From: Chrysoporthe austroafricana
Taxonomy: Eukaryota > Ascomycota > Sordariomycetes > Diaporthales > Cryphonectriaceae
Assembly: GCA_001051155.2 (NCBI GenBank)
Contig: JYIP02000003.1
Coordinates: 5,146,001 to 5,210,000 of the forward strand
Direction: 5' to 3'
DNA: 64,000 nt
In this document: piece by piece, positions 43,230 to 56,300 of the stretch
How the letters are laid out: each line of letters starts with the position of its first letter
How positions within the stretch are numbered: the first letter of the stretch is position 1
The notes under the pieces: generated by a model
What the model was told of the DNA's origin: nothing
The model's input: the letters and a program-made list of their open reading frames with translations, nothing else
Database searches by the model: none
Position numbers and translations under genes: made by a program

Positions 43230-46200
43230 GCTTATTGTGCGTTATTGAAGTTGCTAACTGGTTCTTAGCTATTTTCGCTTGAATAATATCCTTTCCATTT
43301 AATCAGATATTTTCTGTTTTTCGGTTATTTTCGGTACTGGAAAATTTATCCGATTTCATATTCCGGTTCGTTATTATCAATTTGTATTGCTTTATCTATT
43401 TCGGCCGATTTTAATACTGGTTCGAAAAAGGAAATATGAAAAATTGGATGGATTCTTATTCTATAGAGTAATGCGAATTTATAATTAACGTTTGAGATTT
43501 TCCTTAAGATTTTGAATAGTCCTAATTTCTTATAATCTAATAAGTAAAAGGGTCTTATTATTTTGATATATTCCTTTTGTCGAATAAAGTAAACTTTATC
43601 CCTTTCTTATAGGATTGGTCTTTCAATCCTTTTAGAATTGGCATATTTTATTATTCTTTCTTATACAAATTTCAATTCTTTCCGAAATTCTTCTTAAACT
43701 TTCTTGATTTTTTTAATTCGTTTTTCTGCTATTTCTATATTTGCTTCTAATAATTCGTTATAATAGGCTATCGGATTATAGCTATAAAATATATAAAATA
43801 GTAATTTTTTCGTTATGCTCGTATTTGCGCTATTATATGCGAATTATATTAATAGCAGTAAGTCAACCCAATTATTTTGTTCGTAATTTACGTAATATTG
43901 TAAGTACTATTTGATAATTTAGTTCGTTCGTTTTATTTATTTATTTATCTATAAGTGGAATGCTATAAATATTTTTTGTTATATTCCGAATAGCTTTATA
44001 AGCAAAATCCAGAAATTTAATGCAAACTTCCTATTTTTATCGGAAATAATTTCTCTAAGCATACCGTAATTAGTTATAACCGTTTTTAAAAATATATATG
44101 CGAAATCTTCTGCTATACTGCTTTCCTTATAAAGGAAGAAGTAAGCATATTTGCTTAGTTTGCAAACTATTATTAAGATGCTATTATATTGCACTTTAAT
44201 TAAGGGTTTTCATAAAAGAGGTAGCTTAGTAATGAAATCCTAGCTAATAGATTGCTAAACCGTTTCCGGAATCGGGAATAATTAGAATAATCTATAAGGC
44301 TTATAATATTCGATCTTATTCTTCTTGCAGCTATTGCATTCCCGTAAAATATTTTCGATTCTTTTCTTAAGGCCTAATAGGTTTTAATATCTCTTAATTC
44401 TTTCGTATATAGCTCTGATTCCTTGATAGCCATATACAAATGCATTATATATATTTTTTATATATTCGTTTTATTCTTCCATTATTATATTTTCTAATCT
44501 CTTTTTACTATTAGAGATCCTAATAATTATATCGAATTCTCTAGCTTCGTTTACAAGGTTGCTATCCTTATCTAGCCGGAAAATATTTTATAGTTCTCTC
44601 AATTCCATATTTTGGTAATCTGATCGTTTGCTAAATGCATTTGCTTTGCCGTTTTCCGATCTTTTGCAATAAACGATTTTTAAGTCAAATTATAAAAAGA
44701 ATTCTGCCTATCTGACTTATCGTTTATTCAAGACTTTTATCATTATAAATATTATTAGGTTTTTATAGTCGGAATATACTATAATCTAATATTTTGTTCC
44801 GATTAAATAATGCTGCTATTTTTCGAATGCTTTTATAATTGCTATTAATTCCTTATTTAGAATGCTGTAATTGAGTTCTGAGCCGTTTAACTTTTTCGAA
44901 AAGTTGCTTATAATCCTAAAACGTCTTTAGTCGTTTCATTAACCGAGTTATCTTCTTAGTATATAGTCTGATATATCGGTTTCGATTTCGAATAGTTTAT
45001 TTGGGTTTGCTTTATAGAATATAAGTTCTGATATTACCCGTTTTTTGATTTTGTCGAATGCTTTCTATATTTCTTATATCTATTCGAATTTTTAGTCTTT
45101 TTTCGTAAAATCCGTAAGAAGGCGTACGATCTTGCTATAATCCCGAATGAATTGCCGGTAAAAGTTAGTATAGCTAAAGAACATTCTGATTTCTTTTATC
45201 TTTTCCGGTATAAGCTATTCCTTTACTGCCTAAACTTTATCTTTTTGCATGCTAATCTTGCTTAATTCTATTATATAATCGAAATAATTAACTTTTTGCT
45301 AATAGAAATAGCATTTGCTTAATTTAATTAGGAATTTATTATCCTATAAGGTTTGGAATATTTGCTATACGTATTATCTATAAGATTTAAAGTTTTTTGA
45401 ATAGATAAAGATATTATTAAAGTAGATAATAATAGTAATATCCAGGTATTTGCGAAAGATATTATTAATTATTTCTTGGAAAAATACGGGCGCATTAGTT
45501 AGTCCAAAAGGTAAGATTATATATTCAAAATGTCCGTAACGGGTCCTGAATGCTATTTTCCAAATATCGTTTTCCTTAATTCGGATATAGTAATATCCTT
45601 CTTTAAGATCGAATATAATAAACTAATTTGTTCCTATTAACCGATTTTGCATTTCTTCTATTAATAGTAAGGAATAGCGATTCTTTATTATAATATCGTT
45701 AAACTATTAATAATCTATATAAAGTCGTAATTTGCCATTTTTCTTTAATACGAATAAGATTGAATATCTTGCAAGTAATTGTAATTTCCGTATATAATTT
45801 CTTTTTAAGTTTTCGTTAATATATTCCTTGAATGCTTTAAGCTTTACTTAATCGAATTTATAAATAGAGTAGTTTTTAGGTTTCGTTCCTTTTTTTAATA
45901 AGATTTTATAATTAAAAGGGCTATATTCTAATAAACTGGTATCAAATTTCTTTTGCTATAGCTTCTTGAATTTATAGTATTCTTTTAATACGTTTTTGAG
46001 TTCTGGTAACGGTCTTTCTTTATTTTCTGAAATTTAGAAGAACAAAAAGTATTATTAAGCGTATTTTGCTTCGCTTGCTTCTTATTATTATCGGATTTTA
46101 ACCCTTAATAGCTTTGAATGCTTGCTATATACTAGCCCGAATTTCTGCTTATAATCTTTCTATATTTGCTATTTCGGAAACGGTATTTCCTTATAATTCT

Positions 46201-48860
46201 ATAATCTATATAGCTTTATAACGCTTTGCGCTAAATTAATCTTTTGCTAATTGCTAGTCGCTTGAATTTTTAGTTTATTTTCAATCCGTATTTGTAAATT
46301 CGAAATATTCGTAACCTTTCCTTTTATTCTAGCAAGTCCTTTTGCTTTAAAGGTATATCTGAGCTTGTTTGAACGCATTTTTTTAATATTATCCTTAATA
46401 ACTAAATCTTTCTTTTTTCCGTTAATTGTAACCTTTTCAGTAAGTACGGCTTATTCCTATAAAATCTGGCTAATAGTCCAATCGATATAAGGATTATGCT
46501 TTTTGAGTTAAAGTATTCTTAAGATCAATTCGTATTATGCTATATTTGTAATATCGAAAATAGTTTTCGTTATAAAGTTTTGAATCGAAATAAATAGGTA
46601 ATTAGCTTTTATATCAATTACGCTAAGGTTATATGCAACCGCTTTTCCTTCTATAATATTAAGTTTATAAGGGTCCTTTTTTTGTATCCAAGGGATTCAT
46701 TCTTTATTAACGATTTCCGGCAAGATAAAATTTTCTTGTATGCTATTATCCAAAAGCGCACCGTATTGCTACTCGTTAATATATGCGTTTAGTATAATAT
46801 ATTTTTCGTTTTCTTTCGTAATCGCATATAAGGACCTCGTAATCCTGATCGGCTATTATCTCGTTATAAGCAATCCTTCCCTTTTAGAATATTTTAGGCT
46901 TTTTTCGCTATTTGCTTCGCCAATCTCCTTGCTTGGCTTTAAGCGTATTGCCTTGCCTTTTTAGCTTTCTATAGCTAATACCATTCTTTAGCTTTGTTTT
47001 ATATATAGATAAAGCATATTATAACGTAATATTATTCCCATATCGTTTTTTCTTAAGCGTATTTCTATAGACAATTGTTAAATAATCTTATATAAGCATT
47101 ATTATTCTCAATATGCAAGACTTCCCTATATTTTCCTCAGGATTCCGTAATAAGTTGGATTAATTAATCTTATTCCCTAATTAGAAACTAATTATATTTG
47201 ACTTTCTTACTAAAATATATCTAGCAATTATAATAAATATAATATATCCAGGCAAGTTTATAATAATAAGGGTATAAATGATTAATCCGTATATTTTCCT
47301 GAGATTTGCATTTATTATTTTGAAACTATATGCTTTGGAAGAATTCCTGTAATATAAGCTTATAAACAAAGTATTCGATCTTTATATATTTGGATATCCA
47401 GTTATCGCGCTTTCGTTATAGCTATTTTGTTTCCGTAATATTAAGCTTTTCTGATTCTTCTTTAAGGATAAGGGTAAGTAGGTTATTTGGCTATCTGTCT
47501 TGCAATTCCGTTTTTTCGAATATAGCATTGGGTATAAGTATTCTTTCTTTCTGAATACTAAATTCTTCCTTTATTATTATATCCTATTGTTATTCGAAAT
47601 AGTAATTTAAGGGAAATTTTCCCAAATCCTTCTTTTTAATATCGAAAGAATTGCTTGAATAATCGGAATTGCTGCTATTTATAACCGTATCGTAAATAAG
47701 GCCTTTTCTTCTTATAGCGAATTGCTTTCGTCCTTTAAATTTATATAAGAATTATCCTAAACTTTCTTTTGCCGAAAAGTATAATAAGCAATAATCTTAA
47801 TAGCAGGCTATCTAGCTTATATTGCTATAATTAGAGTTTATTACTTATTCCGGCAAAATATTTTTGTTTATCTAATTAGGTTCCTATTGCTAAGCGATAT
47901 TAATTTATTTTTCTAAGACTAATTTCCATTCTTGCTTTCTTTTTTCTTAGTAATAATTGCGGGCAATATAACCTTTCTTGCTACAATTATAGCAAATAAC
48001 CTTTTTGCATTATTCTTGTATAAGGGTATCCAGTTCTATAAGTCTGGCATATATTATACTTGAATAGGTTATGCTATTCCTGTTTTTCTGTTAGAATTTG
48101 CGCTTTCCTGAATTAGGCTAGTATTTCGGGGCGCTATTGTAATTCTTCTGCTATTGCTAATATCGTTTATAAAGTCGGTTATCGATACGGATTGCCTTAT
48201 TAATGAATTTGCTAAATTCCTCGAATCGGTTTTCTTTATAGAATTCGTCCTTGATTTCTTCTTTAAGCCTTGCATAATAAGTATTTATAAGGGGTTCGTT
48301 TTCGTAATCAAAATAAGCGATAATTTGTCGGAACTTGGCCGTATAGTCCGCGGCCGAACCGGTTTATCGCAATGCTTCTAATTGCCGTATTGTAATGCAT
48401 CTTTCGTCCGAATTTCCGAAAGTCTTAGTAAGAGCTAATTCGAAATTGGCATATCGCTAGAAAATGCGTTTAGTATTTTCGGAACGAAATTCCTCGCTAT
48501 TATCCAAGTAGTTTCGGAAAGTTGGTTCCCATTATTGAAAGGCTGTCTTTTCGAGGTAATTTCCCGCGAAGTCGATTTTATTATAAATAGTTCTGAATTG
48601 AATTCTGTAATGCTTGAAATAAGCCTTGAGTTGTATTAAGAAAGCCTGGAAATCTTCCTAAATACCTTTATAAAGCCCAGGCTTATTAAGCTTAAAAGCT
48701 TTAGCTTGCTAAAAGGCATTAAAACAAATAACTTTATTCTTAACTTCTTTAAGCTATTAATAGAAAGCTATATTTTGTTATTAAAATTATTTATTAATAA
48801 GGGTAGTTAGGGTTTCTTCCTGAAAAGCCTGGTTATTAGAAAAGGATAGGATTTAAAGCG
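43230..48860 (-). pseudogene. G1 gag-pol of copy 3 (most readable copy)
   Basis: Gag: LYKGIQEDFQAFLIQLKAYF, then EPTFRNYLDNSEEFRSENTK, AALRQTGS-like and RQIIAYFDYENEPLINTYYA. Protease: the active site reads ALLDNSIQENFI where DSG or DTG is usual. RT: RLYIDYQQFNDIIIKNRYSL, IFDLKEGYYYIRIKENDIW, and the catalytic motif TIIIYFNNIFIYSK near 45,430. RNase H: FEIETDISDYIL. Integrase zinc end: GYQGIRAIYERIKRYQNLLG ... ECNSCKKNK, then the core ISDKNRKFALNFW. A chromodomain follows near 43,260-43,450. Most of it is one frame with TAA/TAG stops and few indels. It is replication-incompetent. Confidence 0.88.
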
Positions 48861-48926
48861 CTATTATATTCTCGGTATTGCTTAAAGGGAATATACTGAA
48901 CCGTTCTTAAATAAGAATTGTCAAAA

Positions 48927-49358
48927 TGTTATAAACGCTATTGCAATTTTAGAATAATCGCAAAGTTAAAGGGTTTTATGCTAGCAAGAACGGTATTAAG
49001 TATCGCTTTGAGTTTTAAGACAAATCCTATAAATATTCGCAATATTTATAAACCGTAAAGAAGCTATTAATAATAGGGTTCAATTGATATTTAGATTGAT
49101 AATTAAAGAGCTATAATAATCTATCTAGTAAATATTTCGTTCTTATATATCCAGTTTCCCGGTTAGGGATTACCGGCTTATTAAGTAATCTAGTAATCCA
49201 GGCTTATTGGATTATTAAGTAAGTTAGTAATCCTTATTTTATCTAATCCTAACCCTGGTTTGGTAGTATTTTGGGGTTTTTCCTGAATAAGGAAGGGTCG
49301 GGTATTTAAGTATCGGACTTCCTTTATTGCAGCCCCGATTCCTTATTGAGTTATAACA
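48927..49358 (-). repeat. G1 LTR, subfamily C (432 bp), 5' LTR of copy 3
   Basis: TGTTATAAACGCTATTGC at the start and TTATAACA at the end, the intact terminal dinucleotides TG...CA. The telomere-like motif is CTAATCCTAACCC at 49244-49256 (one C-to-T change). Confidence 0.92.
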
Positions 49359-50219
49359 AATACTTTTAATAAAAGAAATTTTCTAAAAAACTTAACTTTT
49401 TATTATTAAAGTATAAATAGCAGCTAAAATGCAATATAATAAATATTATTGCCAAATAGTTTTCGAATTAAATAATTAAGTATATATTCGCTTGAATTAT
49501 AAATATTTATTATTAAATAATTTATTATTAAAATTTTTATAATAGAAAATAAAACCTTTTTAAATTATTCGAAAAATAAAAAACTTAATATATAAATTGA
49601 AATTAGCTCTTTATATAAATATCTATTTAATAATCTCAATAATATAATTAATGCTTATAAACTTTTTTAAAATAAACTTTTATAAACGTAACTTTATATA
49701 TTAAGATTTAATAAATATATTAAAAAATCCGAATATCGAGAAATATTTAAAAAAACTACCGATATTATAAATTAGAAAGGATAATTAGCCGCTATAAACG
49801 AAAATATAAATATAATCCGCGCAAAATTAAATATTTAATAAAATAGATAAATTACTTTAACTATTATAATATATAAATGCTTTGTAATATTTTAATATAA
49901 ACGAAATAATACGTAATTTTGAACGGAAATGCGAAGCTATAGCCGAATTGCAAAAAAAAGCAAAACGAAAGCGGCTATTAGCAAAAAAAGTTCTTAAATT
50001 AAGAAATATTATCGTAATTGCTTTACGAAAATAAAGCAAGCTAAAAGGCGACTTATAAATAGAAAATATATTGGAACAAGCTAGTTTATTTTAAGAGATC
50101 GAAAGAATTCGTAATGCAATAAGCGCGTATTAAAATAAAAGCAACTGCTAAATAAAATAAATAAATTTCTAGCAAATACAAAAGGCTATTATTTCGTAAA
50201 TTGCTAGTAAATTTACTTT
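49359..50219 (+). pseudogene. G2 pol 3' part (integrase C-terminus), copy 1 continued
   Basis: After the G1 insertion the G2 integrase resumes with YNKYYCQIVFELNN, ALYINIYLIISIIQLMLINF and IEKYLKKLPIL. It then enters a basic, coiled-coil-like C-terminal extension (NEIIRNFERKCEAIAELQKK, AKRKRLLAKKVLKLRNIIVI, LEQASLFQEIERIRNAIS with stops). There is no clear chromodomain. The minus-strand frame at 49857-50039 is a shadow of this part. The 3' end of G2 beyond here is unclear. Confidence 0.6.
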
Positions 50220-51799
50220 ATTTTCTTTTTCTTATTAGCGCGCTTATAATTATTATCTTTATTTATTTATTATAGCTAGCTATATTATCCTATTATTATT
50301 ATCTTTCATTATATTTTTGAATATTATTTTTAAGTATTAAGCTAATATTATTATTAATTTCGTTTTACTTTGCTAAATTTCTATAAATTTATAAAGATTA
50401 TATTAATAAAGCTATTAATATTATTATATTCAAAATGCATTATGCGATTATTAAGTTATATTTTTCTGTAAATGCTTCGTTATAAGATTAAAATTAATAA
50501 GAAACGGTATATTTAGCTATATTTAATTTTTACGCAATACCGTACTTTATATTTTAAGAAAAACCTTTCAAAATTTGCCGAAAAAGCAAAATTATATAAT
50601 ATGCTAAATATATTTATAAAGCATCGCTTAAAGACTGCCTTTCCTTAAAAGGATATCGGTAAGCTATATACTTATATAATAGCAAAAGCTATTTCTATTA
50701 TAATATTTATATAACGAAAAACTATTTAAGCAATTTCTTTTGCTATTAAAAAGCTTATATAATAGCCTTTCGTTAAGCGCTAATTAATAAAGGGTATACC
50801 GATATAATAAACCGAAATATCGAATATAATATTTACGTCTTTAATATTAAATTAAGCAATAGCAATATCGATTAGCTATTAATTGTTAAAGAAGTTTAAA
50901 AGCTTATTTTATAATACTTTATGCTATTATAAATTAACCGTTCTAGCTTTATTTACGAAAAATAGAAACTTTATTCAAGCATTTTTATTAGCAGAAATGC
51001 TATTACGAGCGAAAATATAGATAATAAATTAATAAATAATTCTATTAAAACAATATTGCTTGAATTTATTTCAAATTTATTTATTATTCGTAATCTTATT
51101 TTTGCTTTATATACTTTATTAATAGCTTATCGTATTTTATTTCCCATTATAATATTGAAAAACGATCGCTTACGAAATAAATATAGCTATTATATTAAAA
51201 ATAAAGCTAAATAAATAATATTAAGCAATTATAATAATTTTATTAAAAAAGAAATAAATGCTATACGCTATGCAGCCAATATAATTAAAATCATTATAAT
51301 TTACGAATATAATTATAATATAGCCTTTATTGCTTGGAAAAAGATAACTAAAAATATTAAGCCAGTTTTAGCCAAGCTTAAAACTTTTAAGCCCATTATA
51401 TTAATTGCTAATTTAAGTTTATTTGCTATAATAAAGCAAAATTTTATAATGCTAGCCAAACGCTATCGAATTATAAATAATATTATCGACTTAACCGAAA
51501 ATAATTTATTAAATATAGCTAGTCTATTAGCTATATTAAATAAAGCTTCCCGAGCTAATATTAATAATATTTCGCTTTTGCGAATTACATTTCGCGCTAT
51601 TCCTGCCTTATCTATCAAATATAACTTTAAATGCAAAGCTATTAAAGCCGAAATCGCAATATATTACCGTATGCTAGCCCTTTATATTTCCAAAAAATAT
51701 ATACGTTATAATTTTACTTAAGAAAGCAATTTTAATATTAATTATTCTTATATTATTAATAGCTTTGCTATTTATAATAATATTAAATTCGGTATTTAA
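50220..51799 (+). pseudogene. unidentified decayed ORF (best part 50,790-51,780)
   Basis: The plus strand gives a coherent frame of at least 330 codons: TDIINRNIEYNIYVFNIKLS, NRSSFIYEK-stop-KLYSSIFISRN, LINNSIKTILLEFISNLFII, LAKLKTFKPIILIANLSLFA, LAKRYRIINNIIDLTENNLL and KASRANINNISLLRITFRAI, with an uninterrupted stretch at 51449-51721. Stops become dense toward the left. I recognise no transposon or host family. It lies between the G2 integrase and a G2 LTR, so it may be an extra 3' gene of G2 or an unrelated older element. No polypurine tract precedes the LTR at 51800, which argues against the former. Confidence 0.5.
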
Positions 51800-52004
51800 T
51801 GGCAAAACCTATAAACGTAATGAATTTATAATAAATTCGCTTAATAAATTTATAGTAAATCCCTTAATAAATACGCAATGAATTTATTAAATAAATGCTA
51901 TACCCTTACCGGGGGGCTTATATAATGCTTTGATAGGCTTTTAGCGTAATTTACTTTATTAAAAGAACTATGCTTTATAATATATTTCAGTACGTTTACT
52001 ATTA
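51800..52004 (+). repeat. G2 LTR, solo or 3' LTR (205 bp)
   Basis: Starts TGGCAAAACCTATAAACG, the least eroded start of the four G2 LTRs (TG kept). It has the same length as 35237-35441. No convincing target duplication was found, because all four copies share TAA before and TYAA around the end. It is either the 3' LTR of copy 1 or a solo LTR. Confidence 0.7.
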
Positions 52005-52129
52005 ATATTATTGGAATTTATAATAATCGTATTTAATATTTTTTCTCTTTTACTATAAGAAAATATATATATAAGTTCGTTATTTAGTTCCGCAACTTTA
52101 ATCTTATTATCTTATTTAACCGGTCGAAT

Positions 52130-52480
52130 TTGTATTTTATTATAAACCAAATTTTCCGTTTCGAATACGATTTTAAGGCTATTAAAATTATCTTTACAAA
52201 AGACAATATAAATTACGATTTTAACGCTACTTTTCAGAAATGGGCTAATGAAAATAAAGACTACTTTAATACTGCTCGGTCTTTGCAACGCCAAAATTGC
52301 ATAATAAGCCTTAAATCCTATATCCAAACGCATAAGCTAGTTAAAACTTTGCAGCTTAATATCTATAATTATATTGACTTTTGCAATTATATCGGAAAGG
52401 AAAAACTATTTATTATATTCTTTCGCAATTTACTGAACTTTAAAGCTATTATTAAAGCCCGGGAAATTATTCTTAACTAG
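52130..52480 (+). CDS. intact 116-aa ORF of unknown origin
   Basis: An uninterrupted plus-strand frame encodes a product of normal amino-acid variety (FEYDFKAIKIIFTKDNINYD; NATFQKWANENKDYFNTARS; SLQRQNCIISLKSYIQTHKL), ending in TAG 52478-52480. In DNA this AT-rich a 116-codon frame containing Trp, Gln and His residues is unusual, because RIP destroys such codons. It could be the N-terminal domain of a gag-like protein or a young remnant. No family is recognised. Confidence 0.4.
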   Translation: MYFIINQIFRFEYDFKAIKIIFTKDNINYDFNATFQKWANENKDYFNTARSLQRQNCIISLKSYIQTHKLVKTLQLNIYNYIDFCNYIGKEKLFIIFFRNLLNFKAIIKAREIILN

Positions 52481-53164
52481 TAAATATAGCTATTATTTAT
52501 TAATATAACCTTATTAATAATATATAATACTACTTTTTTCTAATAATTTATAAATTTAATTACTTATATTAAAGACTAATTACGATATCGCTATATAATA
52601 ACTTTATATAGCTGTCAATTCCGTATATTAATATATCCTATCGTAATTTCATTTTATATTTATTATTATTATACTTATTTAATACTTTATTATCTGAAAG
52701 CTATATATTTTATTAATATCTATAAGCAATTTTAATCTTTAATTATATTTATACCAAATATTTCGGCAGTAAATATAATTAAACATTACCGATATATACT
52801 TGGATATCGGCTAGCTTTATTATATATAAGTATTATATATATTTATCCTTTTTAAGCATAACCGATTGAAATAGAAAATTAATTTTAAATTCTTAATATA
52901 AGCAAGTTTCTTTTTAATTTCTAATATAAGCATATTTATTATTTAAATCCTTAGCATAAATATATTTACCTATTAGGATTTTAATACAAGTCGGCTTTAT
53001 AAAACGATTATTATTTCCTATATAATCTCTTTTATTCAATAATGCTATCGTACTTTTCCTTGCCGTATAACTTAAGGTTTTATTATATCGTATTACTGCC
53101 GCTCAAAATATCTTTAACTATTAGCTTCTTTTATAAATAAAAGTTATAAAAGGCTAGCAATTAA
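52481..53164. other. AT-rich spacer, nothing recognised
   Basis: No frame longer than a few dozen codons reads like a protein and no match to the other elements in the window was noticed. Confidence 0.4.
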
Positions 53165-53369
53165 TATCAAAACTTATAAATATAATAAATTTATAATGGA
53201 TTCGCTTAATAAATTTATAGTAAATTCCTTAATAAATATATAGTAAATTTATTAAGTAAATGCTATACTCTTACCGAGAGGCTTATATAATGCTTTAATA
53301 TACTTTTAATATAATTTACCTTTTTAAGAAAACTAAGCTTTATAATATATTTTAATACGTTTATTATTA
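53165..53369 (+). repeat. G2 LTR, solo (205 bp)
   Basis: Same length and orientation as 51800-52004. Its right edge touches the truncated RT of an inverted G2 copy, in the opposite orientation to that copy's own 5' LTR (58102-58282), so it is not the partner LTR of that copy. Confidence 0.7.
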
Positions 53370-56300
53370 ATATTGCAAGTAATTTTATTTTATAGTTAAA
53401 TAAATAACGATATCGTTTATAAAAGCGGAAACAAATTTGTAATATAATTATAAGAATTAATTTATAAAACGCTAAATATAAAATAATAAATTTCGAAATC
53501 CTATAAATAAAACTTTTATCTTTTCTTAATTGCAATAATTAATAATAATAAATCGATTTCTATAGTCTAGATATAATGAGAATTAATAGAAAAATTGCTA
53601 TGCATTTATTACTATAATATATATTTTTCCTTTTAATTATTTAATAACTTTCTATTATAATAATAAAGGGTAAGCGTTAAAGATTAAAACTTTATTCAAA
53701 GCGTATAGATTAATTATTATACGTCTTTTTTTCTAGCTATTTATAATCTTCCAAACTATAAAAATTAATAAATTAAATAGCATTATATTTATAATTCATT
53801 CAGCTCGACTTTGCCAATATAATTTGTTTAAAATTTCGTTAATTACTTTTTAATCTTTCTTATTTAAATAATAAAGCTTCTATCCTATTTTCTAGTTTTG
53901 CTATTTTTCGACTAAGTTAACCTTTATTTATTAATCGATTAGCATATTAATAAAACTTATATTTTTAAAAATTCCAGTATATATCCGTATTAATTCTATA
54001 ATTTTATAGAAAAATTCCGGTAAATGCTTACAAATATATATACTAAAATTAATTTCCGATTCTTTAATAGCTTTATTTTTCCGAATTCTCAGTTTATTAC
54101 TATTCTCGAAATAATCTTTTATTTCGGGAATCTCTATATCCGGAAATTAATACTTTTCTAGTTATTTTCCAATAATTTCCGCAATTTATTAGAAAATATA
54201 TTTAATAAATAATAGTTAGTTTGTATTTAGCTTTCTTGAAAGCTATAACTTATCTTTAATTCGTTAAAGAGGTATTATCGCGCGATATAATAATAATTGT
54301 CGTAATTCGCTAGCGGGGTTATATAATCTATTTGGAATAATTCGATTATCCTTAAAAGTTAGTTTTTCTGAATTTTCAAATAAGTTGCTACTTAATTCGT
54401 TATTAGGACTTCTTTAATTTAATAGCCTATTAAGCAATTCATTTACCATTTTTATTACGGCTTAAATAAAAAAGTTATATTTTTGGAATTCGTTTAATAT
54501 TAATAAAGACGTATTTATAAGATTTAAGCAGCATTATTATTATAATTGCGGCTCTTGCTTGCTAGGATTATATCGGCATTCGAGCAAATACTTTTACTTT
54601 TACTATAGCGCTATTAAAATAACCAAATCGTAAAGACGATTTTGAATTTAGAATATCCATTTCGTAAAGAATATTGTATTTTTATTTTAGCAAAATGCTT
54701 GCTTCTAATCGATTTAATACCCAAACTTTTATTCGAGTACGAAATATAACCGGATAGCTATACTTATTACTTTAAAAATATATATTAAATTCAGCTTAAC
54801 CTTTTGCTAAAAATTAGCTTATGCCTTTAAGCTTGGCTTTTATATTCCAATTTACTTTTATTTTAAGAAAATGCGCTAGCAATTTTTCGGCAATAGTATA
54901 ATAACTAGCGCTTATATTAATACAAACCTTTATATTTAGCCTATTCGAATATACTTTAGCTATAGCCTTTATATATATATAGCTGCTGCTATAATAAACT
55001 TTAATTATAAGTATAAAACTATTATATTTCAAGATTTCTCTTTTTTATATAATAATTTTAATAAAATCTTATAATTAATTAAATAATTATATAAAGTATT
55101 TAATATAAAATATACTTTCGTTTATAAATAGTTTTATCTTTTCGGCCCGAAAAATTTATATATTATCTTTAATTATTACGTTTTTTTTATTAGTATATTC
55201 TTTCAAATTATTATTTCGCTTTTATAAGTTTTCGTTATTTTTAATCTTTTCAATTTATTTATTGCTATTAGCTATTAACAAATGGTTATTTATAGGAAAA
55301 TAGCCTTTTCAATCTAATTTATTTTCTTTATTTAAATTATATTGCAATTTTCCGTTATTGATATTGAAATTTATTAAAGTTAACTAAATAAAATATTTTT
55401 TAATATCCTTTTATACGAATTAATAGTAAAAGCGTAATTGGAAATTCCAGTTTTTTAAAATTAAACTTCTGCTATTATTTATAATATTAATTAATATTTT
55501 CTTAGCTGTATTAAAGATATTTTATTATTTAGCTATCCGCTCTTATAATTGGTTTCGAATATTTATTAGCTTTTATTATTATTTTAATAAAAGCTTTCGA
55601 AATTCGTATTTCAAAATATATTCAATGCTTTTAAATGGATTTGGCTAGTTAAATATCCTTATTAAACGAAATAAATATTTAAGTTTTTAAAGCTTAAATC
55701 TTTCAAAGCATTTTAGAAATATATTGGTTAAGAAGTAAATATTAATATTGGGAAAATTAATAGCCGATTGCATAACTTTTTATACTAATTGTGCGGGTTT
55801 ACGAAGTAATTTCGTTATGCAATTTGATTCGAGAATATGCTATATTTTTTATTTTGCTTTAAAACGTTTTTCGAAATCTTTTATATCTTTATTTCGACTA
55901 GGTTTATTGAAATGTTTAGCTATTAATTCTTTATCGATCCGATTTTAAATATTCTTAACTAAATATGAATTTGAATATTCGGCTAGCTTAATAAATCGAT
56001 AGATATAATAGGTAAATTCTAAAATATTATAGTTATTTTATATATTTTTTCTGGAATATTATTAAACATTTAGCAAGTTTTTTGCAATTTTCCGCAATAT
56101 AAAGAAATCTTTTCTTAATTACTTCTTTTATTAATTTCAATTATATTTATACAAAATAAAATCCTTATGCTTTTAAAAGGATAATATAAAATAAAACTAA
56201 ATATATATTATTTTAACTAAGCAAACGGGTAAATAAAAACTGAAATATTTAGCGCATTTTGCATTTCTAATTATATATATTTTATACTGGTTTATAAAGG

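Larger units (their letters stand above)
42078..49358 (-). mobile_element. complete Ty3/Gypsy family G1 element (copy 3), 7,281 bp
   Basis: Two LTRs of exactly 432 bp (42078-42509 and 48927-49358) bound the element and differ mainly by transitions. The target duplication AATAC is perfect: 42073-42077 on the left, 49359-49363 on the right. Order in the minus direction: 5' LTR, gag, protease, RT, RNase H, integrase, chromodomain, antisense gene, polypurine tract, 3' LTR. The ends read TGTTATAA...TTATAA(C/T)A. It split a G2 integrase gene, so it is younger than that G2 copy. Confidence 0.93.

Noticed and set aside
46740..46964. Hydrophobic ORFs at 46740-46964 plus, 59065-59286 minus and 62050-62316 minus, looking like a membrane protein
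   Set aside because: They are the antisense shadows of the G1 gag-protease region in three copies, so their similarity only reflects homology of the sense strand.
22547..49256. Telomere or interstitial telomeric tract
   Set aside because: Only two TTAGGG units occur each time, always at the same place within an LTR.
51796..52005. TTAA target duplication around the G2 solo LTR
   Set aside because: TAA before and TYAA at the end occur in all four G2 LTRs, including the 5' LTRs next to internal sequence, so these bases probably belong to the LTR rather than to the target.
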